Source of the DNA: Streptomyces sp. NRRL F-2664
GTDB lineage: Bacteria; Actinomycetota; Actinomycetes; Streptomycetales; Streptomycetaceae
DNA: 64,000 nucleotides
Reading direction: 5' to 3'
Assembly (NCBI RefSeq): GCF_000719345.1
Contig: NZ_JOFX01000002.1
Span: forward strand, 427,080 to 491,079
Shown here piece after piece: positions 1 to 8,079 of this stretch (position 1 is the first letter of the stretch; every line of letters begins with the position of its first letter). The position numbers and the translations under genes are program-made. The notes under the pieces were generated by a model that was not told the origin of the DNA, did not search any database, and was given only the letters and a program-made list of their open reading frames with translations.

Positions 1-323
1 CGGCCGGTGCGCCCACCGGCTCCGGCAAGGCCACGGCGAAGACCGGCGGCGGGGCGGCGAAGAAGTCCGGGACCGGCGCGCCCACCGCGGGCGCCGCTGG
101 GCCGGGGCCGGACGAGGCCGTCCCCGACCCCGCCCCCTCCGCGTCCGGCCGCGCCTCCCGCAGCCCGGGCCCGAGGCCCTCCCTCCAAGGCGGCGGTTCC
201 GGCTCGCCCTCACCCGGCGGGACCCGGGGCGGTCAGAGCCCGACGTCGACCCCGACCGGCGGCACCACCCCCTCGCCGACGCCGACGCCGACCAAGGACT
301 GCTGGCTGTTCTGCTGGTTCTGA
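1..323 (+). CDS. C-terminal tail of a Pro/Ser/Thr/Gly-rich protein (5' truncated)
   Basis: The frame beginning at base 3 is open from the window edge to the TGA at 321-323, about 106 codons. It is almost wholly Ala/Gly/Pro/Ser/Thr, with runs of Pro-Thr near the end, and closes with the unusual sequence KDCWLFCWF. Such tails occur at the end of Streptomyces membrane-bound or secreted proteins, for example after a kinase or a peptidoglycan-associated domain, but no domain is visible here, so the protein cannot be named. The aromatic, double-cysteine terminus contrasts sharply with the disordered stretch before it and could be a short interaction or lipid-contact motif; that is only inference. 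The other frame through this region is Arg/Pro-rich and looks like a shadow. Confidence 0.5.
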   Translation, partial: AGAPTGSGKATAKTGGGAAKKSGTGAPTAGAAGPGPDEAVPDPAPSASGRASRSPGPRPSLQGGGSGSPSPGGTRGGQSPTSTPTGGTTPSPTPTPTKDCWLFCWF

Positions 324-338
324 GGAGCGCCCGTGCGC

Positions 339-761
339 TCAGGCCAGCATCCGCTTGAGCAGGTCCCTCAGCACGGCCCGCTCCGCCGGGGACAGCCCGG
401 CCAGGGGCTCGCGCGCGAAGTCCAGCGACTCGCGCAGCCGCTCGGCCGTCCGCAGGCCCTCCTCGGTGGGGGCGGCCAGCTTGACCCGGCGGTCGGCGGG
501 GTCCGGACGGCGCTCCACCAGCCCGCGCCCCTCCAGCCGGTCGATGATGCCGGTCACGTTCGAGGGCTCGCAGCGCAGCTTCTGCGCAATGCGCCGCATG
601 GGTGTGGGCTCCGTCGCCAGCAGGTTCAGCACCTTCGCCTGGGCTCCGGTCAGCTGATGGCTGGCGGCCGCGTGCTCGTACTCCGCGTGGTAGCGGCTCA
701 CGACGTCACCGATGAGTTCGACGACTTCGACGGTCACTGGGTCTGCGCGACGAGTGGGCAT
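339..761 (-). CDS. MarR-family transcriptional regulator
   Basis: A 140-residue MarR winged-helix protein. The helix-turn-helix lies around residues 53-80 (PMRRIAQKLRCEPSNVTGII), followed by the wing RRPDPADRRVKLA, which carries the Asp/Arg pair typical of the family. I start at the ATG at 761 because family members begin a few residues before the first helix; an upstream in-frame ATG at 809 would add 16 atypical residues and eat into the promoter of the divergent gene. The only cysteine, Cys64, sits just before the recognition helix; the N-terminal redox cysteine of true OhrR proteins is absent. The gene is divergent from an NADPH quinone/alkenal-type oxidoreductase and near ohr, so it probably represses one or both in response to electrophiles or oxidants (inference). 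Confidence 0.85.
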   Translation of the reverse strand: MPTRRADPVTVEVVELIGDVVSRYHAEYEHAAASHQLTGAQAKVLNLLATEPTPMRRIAQKLRCEPSNVTGIIDRLEGRGLVERRPDPADRRVKLAAPTEEGLRTAERLRESLDFAREPLAGLSPAERAVLRDLLKRMLA

Positions 762-782
762 GGGCCCAGCGTACCCATTTGC

Positions 783-828
783 TTGACAACATGAAATATC
801 CAGGCGCATGGTTGTTTCACCCAGTGAA
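783..828 (+). promoter_or_regulatory. Divergent MarR/oxidoreductase promoter and operator
   Basis: The 95-bp gap between the two divergent starts contains TTGACA at 783-788, a consensus -35 for the rightward gene with only a weak -10 downstream, and a perfect short inverted repeat TTCAC-cca-GTGAA at 816-828. A dyad between a MarR gene and its divergent target is the usual place for the operator. The dyad and hexamer are directly visible; the role is inferred. Confidence 0.4.
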
Positions 829-856
829 GCATTCCGTTCTGACCAGGAGCGCCGTC

Positions 857-1879
857 ATGTCTGAGATTCCCGCCGTGAGCCGCGAGTGGCACCTCGTCCG
901 TCGCCCGCAGGGCTGGCCCGTCGCCGAGGACTTCGCCCTGCGCGAGGTGCCCGTGTCCGCCGAGCCCGCCGCCGGCCGGATCCTCGTGCGCAACCTGCAC
1001 ATGTCCGTCGACCCGTACATGCGCGGCCGGATGAACGACGTGAAGTCCTACATCCCGCCCTTCCAGCTCGACCGCCCGATGGAGGGCGGCGCGGTCGGCG
1101 AGGTCGTCGCCTCCGGCGCCGAGGGCTTCGCCGTCGGCGACCACGTCCTGCACGGCCTGGGCTGGCGCGAGTACGCCGAGGTCGACGCCCGGCACGCCAC
1201 GAAGGTCGACGCCTCCCTCGCCCCGCTCTCCGCCTACCTCGGCGTCCTGGGCATGCCGGGCCTGACCGCCTACGCGGGCCTCTTCGAGGTCGCCTCCTTC
1301 AAGGAGGGCGACGCCGTCTTCGTCTCCGGCGCCGCGGGCGCGGTCGGCGGCCTCGTCGGCCAGTTCGCGAAGATCAAGGGCGCCTCCCGGGTCGTGGGCT
1401 CCGCCGGCTCGGACGAGAAGGTGACGCTCCTCACGGAGAAGTACGGCTTCGACGCCGCCTTCAACTACAAGAACGGCCCCGTCGCCGAGCAGCTGCCGGC
1501 CGCCGCCCCCGACGGCATCGACGTCTACTTCGACAACGTCGGCGGCGACCACCTGGAGGCGGCCATCTCGTCCATGAAGGTGGGCGGCCGCGCCACCCTC
1601 TGCGGCGCGATCGCCCACTACAACGACACCGAGGCCGCCCCCGGCCCGCGCAACCTGATGCAGGTCATCGGCAAGCGCCTGCGCCTGCAGGGCATCCTCG
1701 TCAACGACCACGCCGGGCTCCAGCAGCAGTTCGTCCAGGACGTCGCCGGATGGCTGCGTTCCGGCGAGCTGCGCTACGACGAGACGGTCGTCGAGGGCGT
1801 CGAGAACGCCGCCTCCGCCTTCCTCGGCATGCTCCGCGGGGAGAACACCGGAAAGATGATCGTTTCCTTCACCGGTTAG
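857..1879 (+). CDS. NADP-dependent MDR-family oxidoreductase (alkenal/quinone reductase type)
   Basis: A 340-residue zinc-independent medium-chain reductase of the leukotriene-B4-dehydrogenase/CurA group. Its N-terminal GroES-like half carries MSVDPYMRGRM, typical of this subfamily, and the Rossmann half carries the nucleotide motif SGAAGAVGGLVGQFAK at roughly residues 155-170, then FDNVGGDHLEAAI. No zinc-ligand cysteines are present. Family members reduce the double bond of alpha,beta-unsaturated ketones and aldehydes with NADPH in the cytoplasm. The ATG at 857 is preceded by AGGAG; the longer frame to 779 runs through the promoter and is not used. With the divergent MarR gene and downstream ohr it suggests an electrophile/peroxide defence cluster. 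Confidence 0.88.
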   Translation: MSEIPAVSREWHLVRRPQGWPVAEDFALREVPVSAEPAAGRILVRNLHMSVDPYMRGRMNDVKSYIPPFQLDRPMEGGAVGEVVASGAEGFAVGDHVLHGLGWREYAEVDARHATKVDASLAPLSAYLGVLGMPGLTAYAGLFEVASFKEGDAVFVSGAAGAVGGLVGQFAKIKGASRVVGSAGSDEKVTLLTEKYGFDAAFNYKNGPVAEQLPAAAPDGIDVYFDNVGGDHLEAAISSMKVGGRATLCGAIAHYNDTEAAPGPRNLMQVIGKRLRLQGILVNDHAGLQQQFVQDVAGWLRSGELRYDETVVEGVENAASAFLGMLRGENTGKMIVSFTG

Positions 1880-1887
1880 GCTCACCC

Positions 1888-1900
1888 CACGACCGTCGTG
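1888..1900. promoter_or_regulatory. Inverted repeat upstream of ohr
   Basis: CACGA-ccg-TCGTG is a perfect 5-bp dyad about 45 bases before the ohr start, nested in a looser pair CCCACG...CGTGGG. It could be an operator or a weak hairpin after the preceding gene. It does not resemble the AT-rich OhrR box of Bacillus. Confidence 0.25.
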
Positions 1901-1945
1901 ACCCGTGGGCGCGAGTCGCGGCGATTACCAGGAGGAACATTCTTC

Positions 1946-2368
1946 ATGTCCATCCAGCAGTCCGACGTCGCGTACACCGCCGTGGCCACCGCCGAGAACG
2001 GCCGCGACGGCCGCGTCGCCACCGACGACGGCAAGCTCGACGTCGTCGTGAACCCGCCCAAGGAACTCGGCGGCAGCGGCGCCGGCACCAACCCGGAGCA
2101 GCTCTTCGCCGCCGGCTACAGCGCCTGCTTCCAGGGCGCCCTGGGTGTCGTCGCCAAGAACGTGAACGCCGACATCTCCGGCTCCACGGTCACCGCCGAG
2201 GTCGGCATCGGCAAGAACGACGAGGGCTTCGGCCTGATCGTCAAGATCTCCGCCGTGATCCCGAACGTGGACGCCGCCACCGCCAAGGAGCTCATCGAGA
2301 AGGCCCACGAGGTCTGCCCGTACTCCAAGGCCACCCGCGGCAACATCACCGTCGAGCTCGCCGTCTGA
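1946..2368 (+). CDS. ohr: Organic hydroperoxide resistance peroxidase (Ohr/OsmC fold)
   Basis: A 140-residue thiol peroxidase that reduces organic hydroperoxides, using dihydrolipoamide-type reductants in characterised members. Both catalytic cysteines are in the canonical contexts: Cys61 in YSACFQGAL (peroxidatic) and Cys124 in VCPYSKATRGN (resolving), with the conserved GTNPEQLFAAGY before the first. I start at the ATG at 1946, where a strong AGGAGG lies 10 bases upstream; the frame is open further back but without homology. It follows the oxidoreductase by 66 bases and could be co-transcribed with it. A perfect terminator follows directly. Distinguished from OsmC proper by the NPEQLFAAGYSACF signature. 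Confidence 0.93.
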   Translation: MSIQQSDVAYTAVATAENGRDGRVATDDGKLDVVVNPPKELGGSGAGTNPEQLFAAGYSACFQGALGVVAKNVNADISGSTVTAEVGIGKNDEGFGLIVKISAVIPNVDAATAKELIEKAHEVCPYSKATRGNITVELAV

Positions 2369-2383
2369 TCCGGCAGCCGTACA

Positions 2384-2419
2384 GCGAGGGCCGCACCCCG
2401 ATCGGGGTGCGGCCCTCGC
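2384..2419 (+). terminator. Perfect palindromic terminator after ohr
   Basis: The 36 bases form an uninterrupted palindrome (GCGAGGGCCGCACCCCGA and its complement) starting 15 bases after the ohr stop. There is no U-tract, as is usual in Streptomyces. Confidence 0.8.
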
Positions 2420-2421
2420 CG

Positions 2422-2434
2422 TAGACTGGCGCCA
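2422..2434 (+). promoter_or_regulatory. Candidate leaderless promoter (-10 TAGACT)
   Basis: TAGACT at 2422-2427 lies six bases before the ATG of the EI24 gene, so transcription would start at or next to the A of the start codon. No Shine-Dalgarno sequence is present, which fits leaderless translation. The -35 region would fall inside the terminator hairpin. Confidence 0.5.
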
Positions 2435-3234
2435 TGCACGATCTTGCGGGGGGCTTCCGGTACCTGTTGGCCGGACAGCGATGGGTGTTGCGCCACGGCC
2501 GGTGGCTGGGCTTCGGGCTGCTGCCCGGGCTGGTCTCGCTCGCCCTGTACGCCGGAGCCCTCATCGGGCTCGGATACGGGGCCGACGACCTGACCGCCTG
2601 GGCGACCCCCTTCGCCGACGACTGGGCCGCCCCCTGGCTCGGCCTCTTCCGCGGTTTCCTCACCGCGCTGTTCTTCGGACTCGGCCTCTTCCTCGCGGTG
2701 ATCACCTTCACCGCCGTCACCCTGCTGATCGGCCAGCCCTTCTACGAGTCCCTCTCGGAGCAGGTCGACCGCAGCGAAGGCGGCGAGGTCCCCGAGTCCG
2801 GCCTCCCGCTCTGGCGCGAGCTGTGGATCTCGGCCCGGGACAGCCTGAAGGTGCTGGGGCGGGTCGTGCTCTACGGCGCCGGGCTCTTCGTCCTCGGCTT
2901 CGTCCCGGTGGTCGGCCAGACCGTCGTCCCGGTGCTCGGGTTCTGTGTCTCCGGGTACTTCCTGACCCAGGAACTCACCGCCGTCGCCCTCCAGCGCCGC
3001 AAGATGGAGCTGCCCGAGCGGCTGGTGCTGCTGCGGTCCCGGCGGCTGCTGGTGCTGGGCTTCGGCGTGCCGCTGGTGCTGGCGTTCCTGGTACCGCTCG
3101 TCGCGGTGTTCCTGATGCCGGGCGCCGTCGCCGGAGCCACGCTGATGGCACGCGACCTGATGCGCAGCGACGAGCAGCCGGCCCCCGACGCCACCCCCGC
3201 GGGCTTCGGACCGCCGCCGCCGGCCTTCCCGTAG
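2434..3234 (+). CDS. EI24-domain integral membrane protein
   Basis: A 266-residue polytopic membrane protein of the EI24/CysZ-like family. It opens with GFRYLLAGQRWVLRHGRWLGFGLLPG, typical of actinobacterial EI24 proteins. Hydrophobic segments are visible around residues 28-48, 75-100, 140-175 and 200-230, and a short Pro-rich cytoplasmic tail (PPPPAFP) ends it. CysZ members transport sulfate, but no sulfur genes are nearby, so no substrate is proposed. The ATG at 2434 has no ribosome-binding site and probably heads a leaderless transcript. It stands alone between the ohr terminator and a convergent gene. Confidence 0.8.
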   Translation: MHDLAGGFRYLLAGQRWVLRHGRWLGFGLLPGLVSLALYAGALIGLGYGADDLTAWATPFADDWAAPWLGLFRGFLTALFFGLGLFLAVITFTAVTLLIGQPFYESLSEQVDRSEGGEVPESGLPLWRELWISARDSLKVLGRVVLYGAGLFVLGFVPVVGQTVVPVLGFCVSGYFLTQELTAVALQRRKMELPERLVLLRSRRLLVLGFGVPLVLAFLVPLVAVFLMPGAVAGATLMARDLMRSDEQPAPDATPAGFGPPPPAFP

Positions 3235-3278
3235 GCCCGGCCCCGCCGGCCTTCCCTCAGACCCGGCCCGGCGGGCTG

Positions 3279-4166
3279 CTAGCTCTTCAGCAGCAGGATG
3301 GCGCCCGCCGTGTCCTCCCCGCCGTGGGCGGCCGGGTCCGCCGTCAGCCGCCGGCGCATCAGGTCCAGGTACGGGGAGATCAGCTCGGCACTGACCCCCT
3401 GCTCCTGCGCGGTGCGCAGCAGGGTGCCGCTCGCCGCCACCTGCATCGCGAGGTTGGACACCACCCCGGTGGTGAAGTCCCGCGACGTGAGCCGCTCGGC
3501 TGCGTTGCCCACGAAGAAGCCCATCGCCCCCAGCCACTCGGACAGCAGCGGAGCCAGGTCCTTGGGGGCGACGTCCTCGCCCTCGGTCAGCGCGTAGGCG
3601 TGCGAGATGCCGGCGAACAGGCCGTACCTCGCGCTGAGCAGCGCCACGTCGTGCAGGGCGGCGTGCCCGGGGTCCTCTCCGACGAAACGCGCCCCGGCCG
3701 GGACCTCCAGCGTCGAGCGGTGGGTGTCGAAGGCGGCGCGCGAGCCGCTGTAGAAGACGTACCCGCCGGCCTCCGGGACGCCGATCATGTCCGGCGTGGC
3801 CATGATCCCGCCGTCCGTGTACCGGGCGCCGCGGGCCTCGGCCCAGGCGGCCCGGGCGCGTGCCTCGGCAGGGGTGCCGGTGGTGAGGTCGACGAGGTCC
3901 TTGCCGGCGAGGTCGGTGCCCTCCAGGGTGGAGCGGACGCTGGCGTCGTCCAGCAGACAGGTCACGACCAGCCGGTTGGCCGCGACCGCGGCCGCGGCGC
4001 TCGCGGCGACGTCGGCACCCTCGGCGGCGAGCGGCCCGGCCTTGGCGGGCGTGCGGTTCCAGACGGTCAGATCGTGCCCGGCGGCGAGCCAGGTGCGGGC
4101 GAGGGCGGTGCCCATGTCGCCGAGTCCGAGCAGGGTGAGGGAAGTGCGTGATGTGGTGTCGGTCAT
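3279..4166 (-). CDS. NADPH-dependent imine-reductase-like / beta-hydroxyacid-dehydrogenase-superfamily protein
   Basis: A 295-residue protein with the N-terminal dinucleotide motif LGLGDMGTALARTWLAAG (about residues 12-29), then VWNRTPAKAG, a typical NADP-selecting NRT turn. The second half (from about residue 165) is the helical domain of imine reductases and 6-phosphogluconate-dehydrogenase-like enzymes. The segment DGGIMATPDMIGVPEA replaces the catalytic-loop signature of 3-hydroxyisobutyrate dehydrogenases, which favours the imine-reductase branch; the substrate is unknown. I use the ATG at 4166, eight codons inside the longest frame, because the Rossmann strand follows directly. It diverges from an HxlR regulator that probably controls it. 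Confidence 0.8.
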   Translation of the reverse strand: MTDTTSRTSLTLLGLGDMGTALARTWLAAGHDLTVWNRTPAKAGPLAAEGADVAASAAAAVAANRLVVTCLLDDASVRSTLEGTDLAGKDLVDLTTGTPAEARARAAWAEARGARYTDGGIMATPDMIGVPEAGGYVFYSGSRAAFDTHRSTLEVPAGARFVGEDPGHAALHDVALLSARYGLFAGISHAYALTEGEDVAPKDLAPLLSEWLGAMGFFVGNAAERLTSRDFTTGVVSNLAMQVAASGTLLRTAQEQGVSAELISPYLDLMRRRLTADPAAHGGEDTAGAILLLKS

Positions 4167-4200
4167 GCCGTTTAGCCTGGTGGCAGGCAATGGGGGCGCT

Positions 4201-4214
4201 CAAGTACGCACTTG
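4201..4214. promoter_or_regulatory. Candidate HxlR operator
   Basis: CAAGT-acgc-ACTTG is a perfect 5-bp dyad about midway in the 97-bp gap between the divergent imine-reductase-like and HxlR genes. HxlR proteins bind short dyads as dimers, commonly between themselves and a divergent target gene. The assignment is by position. Confidence 0.45.
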
Positions 4215-4263
4215 GGAGTGGGTGGTTACCCCCAGGTGAGCGAGCAGGTCGGGAGGGTGCGCG

Positions 4264-4659
4264 ATGGCGGTGACACGGAGGCCCGGTGCGGATCACTGCG
4301 GGATCGCCGCGGCGATGTCCGTGATCGACGGCAAGTGGAAGGTGTCGCTCCTGTGGGAGCTGGAGCAGTGTCCGCGCCGCTTCGGTGAACTGCGCCGGCT
4401 GGTCCCCGGCGTCTCCGAGAAGGTGCTCGCCGCCCAGCTGCGCGAGCTGGAGGCCGACGGCATCGTGCACCGCGAGGTGTACGAGGAGGTCCCACCGCGC
4501 GTCGAGTACTCGCTGACGCCGCTGGGCCAGGAGCTGAACGCAGCCCTGGAACCCCTCGGGCAGTGGGGATCCCGGCACCTCCTCCCGGATTCGGCCCGGC
4601 CCGCGGGGCCCGTAGGATGCATGGCAACACATGCCAAGGCTGTCACTCGCTGCCCTTGA
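4264..4659 (+). CDS. HxlR-family winged-helix regulator
   Basis: A 131-residue HxlR/DUF24 protein. The core ISVIDGKWKV-type helix (MSVIDGKWKVSLLWEL at residues 18-33) and the recognition segment RFGELRRLVPGVSEKVLAAQLRELE are both clear, followed by the wing REVYEEVPPRVEYSLTPLG. A Cys at position 12 (HCG) just before the first helix is the conserved redox or electrophile-sensing position in many HxlR proteins. The C-terminus carries a non-conserved extension with two further cysteines, which is longer than usual. It is divergent from the imine-reductase-like gene, the usual arrangement for an HxlR and its target. Confidence 0.88.
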   Translation: MAVTRRPGADHCGIAAAMSVIDGKWKVSLLWELEQCPRRFGELRRLVPGVSEKVLAAQLRELEADGIVHREVYEEVPPRVEYSLTPLGQELNAALEPLGQWGSRHLLPDSARPAGPVGCMATHAKAVTRCP

Positions 4660-4762
4660 GTCCGCCCTGGCCCGCAGCCGCGGCGGGGGCCGGAGTCGCG
4701 CAGCGGCTTGCGCGCCACGAGCGGCCACGGGCCGAGGACCGACCAGCAGTAGGGACCCAGCA

Positions 4763-6457
4763 GTGACAGTCAGTACCGAGGGCACGGCCACCGTGCTGCC
4801 CCCGGGCGGGCCGGCCGCGTCCGCCCGCCGCATACCGGCCGCCCGGCGCGGGCTCGGCTCACGCGGCACGCTCCTGTTCCTCGAAGCCGCCGTCGCCTTC
4901 GCCGCGGCGCTCGTGCTCCCGCTGCTGGCACGCGGCTTCAACTTCAACCCCCTCGACCGCATCGCGCAGGTCAGCGGCCTCGCCGCGATCCAGCTGCGGT
5001 TCGCGCTCATCGGCCTGGTCTGCATCGGAGCGGTCGGCCTGGCCGTGCGGCTGCGCCGGGGCCGGCACTTCGACCTGGCCACCCGGTTCGCCTCCGCCGC
5101 CCTCGCCGGCCTGGCCAGCGGCTTCGTCGCCGCCGGTGCGGTCGTCGCCCTGCACGGAACCCCCTGGCCGATGTTCGGCCTCAACGGCGACAGCGGCCGC
5201 ATCGTCGAGTGGGCCCACGCGCTCGCCAACGGCCGTCCCTCCGGCTCGCCGGTCTACCCGCCCGCGCCCCTGTACACCCTCGGCCACTACGCCGAGTGGT
5301 TCCGCGGCGGAAACACCGCGTACGCCTTCAAGGACCTGCAGATCCTCGGCGCCGCCGCGTTCGGACCGCTGGTCTACCTCGCGTGGCGCATGCTGCTCGG
5401 CCCGGTCCGGGCCCTCGCCTTCGGCGTGGCCCCCGCCTTCGCGCTGATCGACGCGTACAAGCCGTACAGCCAGACCGTCCTCGTGGTGCTCGTCCCCGTC
5501 CTGGTGGCGATGGTGGTGTCGCTGAGCCGCAGCGCCTCGCAGAGCTGGCGTCCGCTCCTGCTCAAGGGCGCGGGATTCGGCGCACTCCTCGGCGTGCTCT
5601 TCCTCACCTACTCGGGCTGGTTCCTGTGGAGCGCGGCGGGCGTGCTGTTCGCCGCACTGCTGTACTTTCCGTGGCGCGACGGCCGGCTCGGCCGGCTCAA
5701 GGGCGCGGGATTCCTCGGGGCCTCCCTGGCGGCGTTCCTCGTGGTCGCCGGGCGCTACCTGATGGTCATGCTGACCGAGGGGCAGACCACCAAGGACTAC
5801 AACTTCCGGTTCGACAACTTCACCGACCCGGCGTACTACCTCATGTGGCGCACCGACATGCCCGGCAAGGTCGGTGAGTGGCCGCTGCCCGGCGAGTACG
5901 GCGGGGTCGGGCTGTTCGCGCTGGTCACCTTCGCCGGCCTCGGCGCCGCGATCTGGCTCGGCATGCGCAAGCCGCTGGTCGTCACGATCGCCGCCATGTT
6001 CATCAGCGCGTGGGTGATGCGCATGTACATCGCCTCGCACATGTACGAGACGCAGACCGTGCAGCTCTACACCCGCACCAACAACCAGCTGCTCTACTGC
6101 GGGCTGCTGCTGTGCGCGCTGGTCGTCCACCTGGTCTCGCAGCGGATGGCCGGGCGCCGGGAGGCGCAGAGCGCGGCCGGCGCCGAGCCCGCCCCGGCGG
6201 GTGCGGCTGCCGCGGGCCCGGGTTTCCCGGGCCGCGAAGGCGCGGTCATCGGGACCATGTGCGCTCTGCTGCTGCTCCTCGGTACCGTCTCCTCCTCGAT
6301 GGCCGACCGCTACATGCCGGCCAAGGAGAACACGTACCGGATCCTGCCGTGGGTGTCGCACACCATCACCGAGCAGGACGGCAGCTGCCCGAAGTACGCG
6401 CCCGGCGGCACGTGCTCCAAGGACGGCGACCAGAGCTGGCTCAGCTTCATCCGATGA
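4763..6457 (+). CDS. Polytopic membrane protein, GT-C glycosyltransferase-like
   Basis: A 564-residue protein with about 12 hydrophobic segments. The first extracytoplasmic loop carries FGLNGDSGRIVEWAHAL followed by SPVYPPAPLYTLGHY; an acidic NGD plus a YPP motif early in the chain is the pattern of lipid-linked GT-C arabinosyl/mannosyltransferases such as AftA, so it may add sugar to a cell-surface glycan from a polyprenyl donor (inference). The start is the GTG at 4763; the longer frame to 4631 overlaps the HxlR gene and is Arg/Ala-rich. The C-terminal loop after about residue 500 is soluble, ends in a double-cysteine segment (SCPKYAPGGTCSK) and is probably outside the cell. The next gene begins 14 bases downstream, so the two form an operon. 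Confidence 0.7.
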   Translation: MTVSTEGTATVLPPGGPAASARRIPAARRGLGSRGTLLFLEAAVAFAAALVLPLLARGFNFNPLDRIAQVSGLAAIQLRFALIGLVCIGAVGLAVRLRRGRHFDLATRFASAALAGLASGFVAAGAVVALHGTPWPMFGLNGDSGRIVEWAHALANGRPSGSPVYPPAPLYTLGHYAEWFRGGNTAYAFKDLQILGAAAFGPLVYLAWRMLLGPVRALAFGVAPAFALIDAYKPYSQTVLVVLVPVLVAMVVSLSRSASQSWRPLLLKGAGFGALLGVLFLTYSGWFLWSAAGVLFAALLYFPWRDGRLGRLKGAGFLGASLAAFLVVAGRYLMVMLTEGQTTKDYNFRFDNFTDPAYYLMWRTDMPGKVGEWPLPGEYGGVGLFALVTFAGLGAAIWLGMRKPLVVTIAAMFISAWVMRMYIASHMYETQTVQLYTRTNNQLLYCGLLLCALVVHLVSQRMAGRREAQSAAGAEPAPAGAAAAGPGFPGREGAVIGTMCALLLLLGTVSSSMADRYMPAKENTYRILPWVSHTITEQDGSCPKYAPGGTCSKDGDQSWLSFIR

Positions 6458-6470
6458 CCCCGGGGGACCG

Positions 6471-8057
6471 ATGACTTCCGCACTGACGCGGCTGGCCGAG
6501 CGGTCGGCCAGGACACCCAAGCGGCTCTGGCTGATCTCGTTCGCGCTGTTCTTCACGCTCACGGGTGCCTGGGCGGCCGCCAGCCCCCTGGGCAGCTCCC
6601 CCGACGAGCACGCGCACTTCATCCGCGCCGCCGCCGTCGCCCGGGGCCAGATCGGCGGCACCGAGGTGATGGTCCCGCACACCGTGGCGGGCATCGAGGG
6701 CCACTTCGCCGAGACCGGCGTGCAGCTCCCGGAGTGGTACCGCAACCTGCCCACCGTGCACGAGTGCTACTCGTGGCGGCAGGCGCAGCCCGCGTCCTGC
6801 GCGCCGTCCCTCGGCAACTCCGGGAAGACCGCGCAGGCCACCACCGCCGCAGGCCGCTACCACCCCGGCTACTACCTGGTGACCGGCTGGCCGAGCCTGC
6901 TCGTCGACGGCCCCAAGGGGCTGTACCTGATGCGTTTCATGGCGGCGCTGCTGTGCTCGGCCCTGCTCGCGAGCGCGGTGGTCACGGCCGCCGAATGGCG
7001 TCGCCGCTCGCTGGCGATGCTCGGCGTGTTCGCCGCGGCCACGCCGATGACGCTCTACATGGCCGGCATGGTCAACCCCAGCGGCGGCGAGATCGCGGCC
7101 GGGATCCTGGTGTGGACGGCCCTGCTGTCGATCGTCCTGTCTCCCGACCCGGTGCTGCTGAACCGCCGGCTGGCCAGGCTCGGCGTCGGCGGTCTGGTAC
7201 TGATCAACATCCGGCCGCTGGGACTGATCTGGTTCGGCGGGGCGGTCGTCTTCTGCCTGCTGCTGGCGCAGCGCCGCGGGGTGCTGGGGCAGGTGCTGCG
7301 CCGCAAGGCGCTGTGGCTGTGGACGGGCCTGCTGGGCCTGGCGACCGCCGGTGCGCTGCTCTGGGCGGCGCGGCACCCCGACAACTCGAAGATAGACATC
7401 CCCGACACGCTGACCACGGGCGTCGCGGCGAAGAAGACCCTGGGCAACACCGAGGTCTACATCAAGCAGATGCTCGGCTTCTTCGGTTGGCTGGACACTC
7501 CCGCCCCGGCCCTCACGTACCTGGTGTGGACGGCGGTCCTCGCGGCCCTCGTCGCGCTGGCCCTGGCGTACGGCCGCGGGCGCGACGTGGTGGCGGTGCT
7601 CGGCATGCTCGTCGCCGTCGTGATGGTGCCGGTCGTCGCGCAGGCCTCCCAGGCGGAGCGGATCGGCATGGTGTGGCAGGGCCGCTATCTGCTGCCCTTC
7701 GCCGTCGGCCTGCCGCTCATGGCCGTGCTGATCTGCGCCACTCGCGCCCCCGCGCAGGGCTTCCCCTGGCGGCGGCTGGCCGGCTTCGCCGTCGCCGGCC
7801 TCGCCCTGGCCGACGTGGCGGCCTTCTACTGGACGCTGCGCCGGTTCGCCGTCGGCACCAAGGGTTCGTGGGTGGCGACCTCCGCGCACTGGGCCCCGCC
7901 GGGCGGCTGGGCCCTGTGGACCTGCGTGTACGCGCTGGCCGCGGTCGCCGTCGTCCTGCCGGCCCTGCTCCCGGACCGCAAGGACGCGGGTGCGCAGCTG
8001 CCCGGTCCGGCCGCCCCGCGCCCGGACCGCCACCCCCGGGTGCCCGAGCCGGCCTGA
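6471..8057 (+). CDS. DUF2142 polytopic membrane protein
   Basis: A 528-residue protein with about 11 membrane segments. The DUF2142 hallmark SSPDEHAHFIRAAAVARGQ follows the first segment at about residues 43-61. DUF2142 proteins resemble GT-C glycosyltransferases and often sit in polysaccharide loci. The large loop at about residues 85-130 contains two cysteines (HECYSW and PASCAPS), likely an extracytoplasmic disulfide. The ATG at 6471 follows the preceding gene by 14 bases; translations further upstream are Arg-rich and belong to a shadow frame. Partnered with the upstream GT-C-like protein, it probably helps assemble a cell-envelope glycan, though no sugar-nucleotide genes lie alongside. 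Confidence 0.8.
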   Translation: MTSALTRLAERSARTPKRLWLISFALFFTLTGAWAAASPLGSSPDEHAHFIRAAAVARGQIGGTEVMVPHTVAGIEGHFAETGVQLPEWYRNLPTVHECYSWRQAQPASCAPSLGNSGKTAQATTAAGRYHPGYYLVTGWPSLLVDGPKGLYLMRFMAALLCSALLASAVVTAAEWRRRSLAMLGVFAAATPMTLYMAGMVNPSGGEIAAGILVWTALLSIVLSPDPVLLNRRLARLGVGGLVLINIRPLGLIWFGGAVVFCLLLAQRRGVLGQVLRRKALWLWTGLLGLATAGALLWAARHPDNSKIDIPDTLTTGVAAKKTLGNTEVYIKQMLGFFGWLDTPAPALTYLVWTAVLAALVALALAYGRGRDVVAVLGMLVAVVMVPVVAQASQAERIGMVWQGRYLLPFAVGLPLMAVLICATRAPAQGFPWRRLAGFAVAGLALADVAAFYWTLRRFAVGTKGSWVATSAHWAPPGGWALWTCVYALAAVAVVLPALLPDRKDAGAQLPGPAAPRPDRHPRVPEPA

Positions 8058-8079
8058 CGCACGCCGGGCGGCGGCTTCG

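Noticed and set aside
2116..5229. A 1037-codon minus-strand frame crossing ohr, EI24, the imine-reductase-like and HxlR genes
   Set aside because: It is antisense to three clear genes and in part shares the true gene only by running through it; composition is Arg/Pro/Gly/Ala-rich with no domain.
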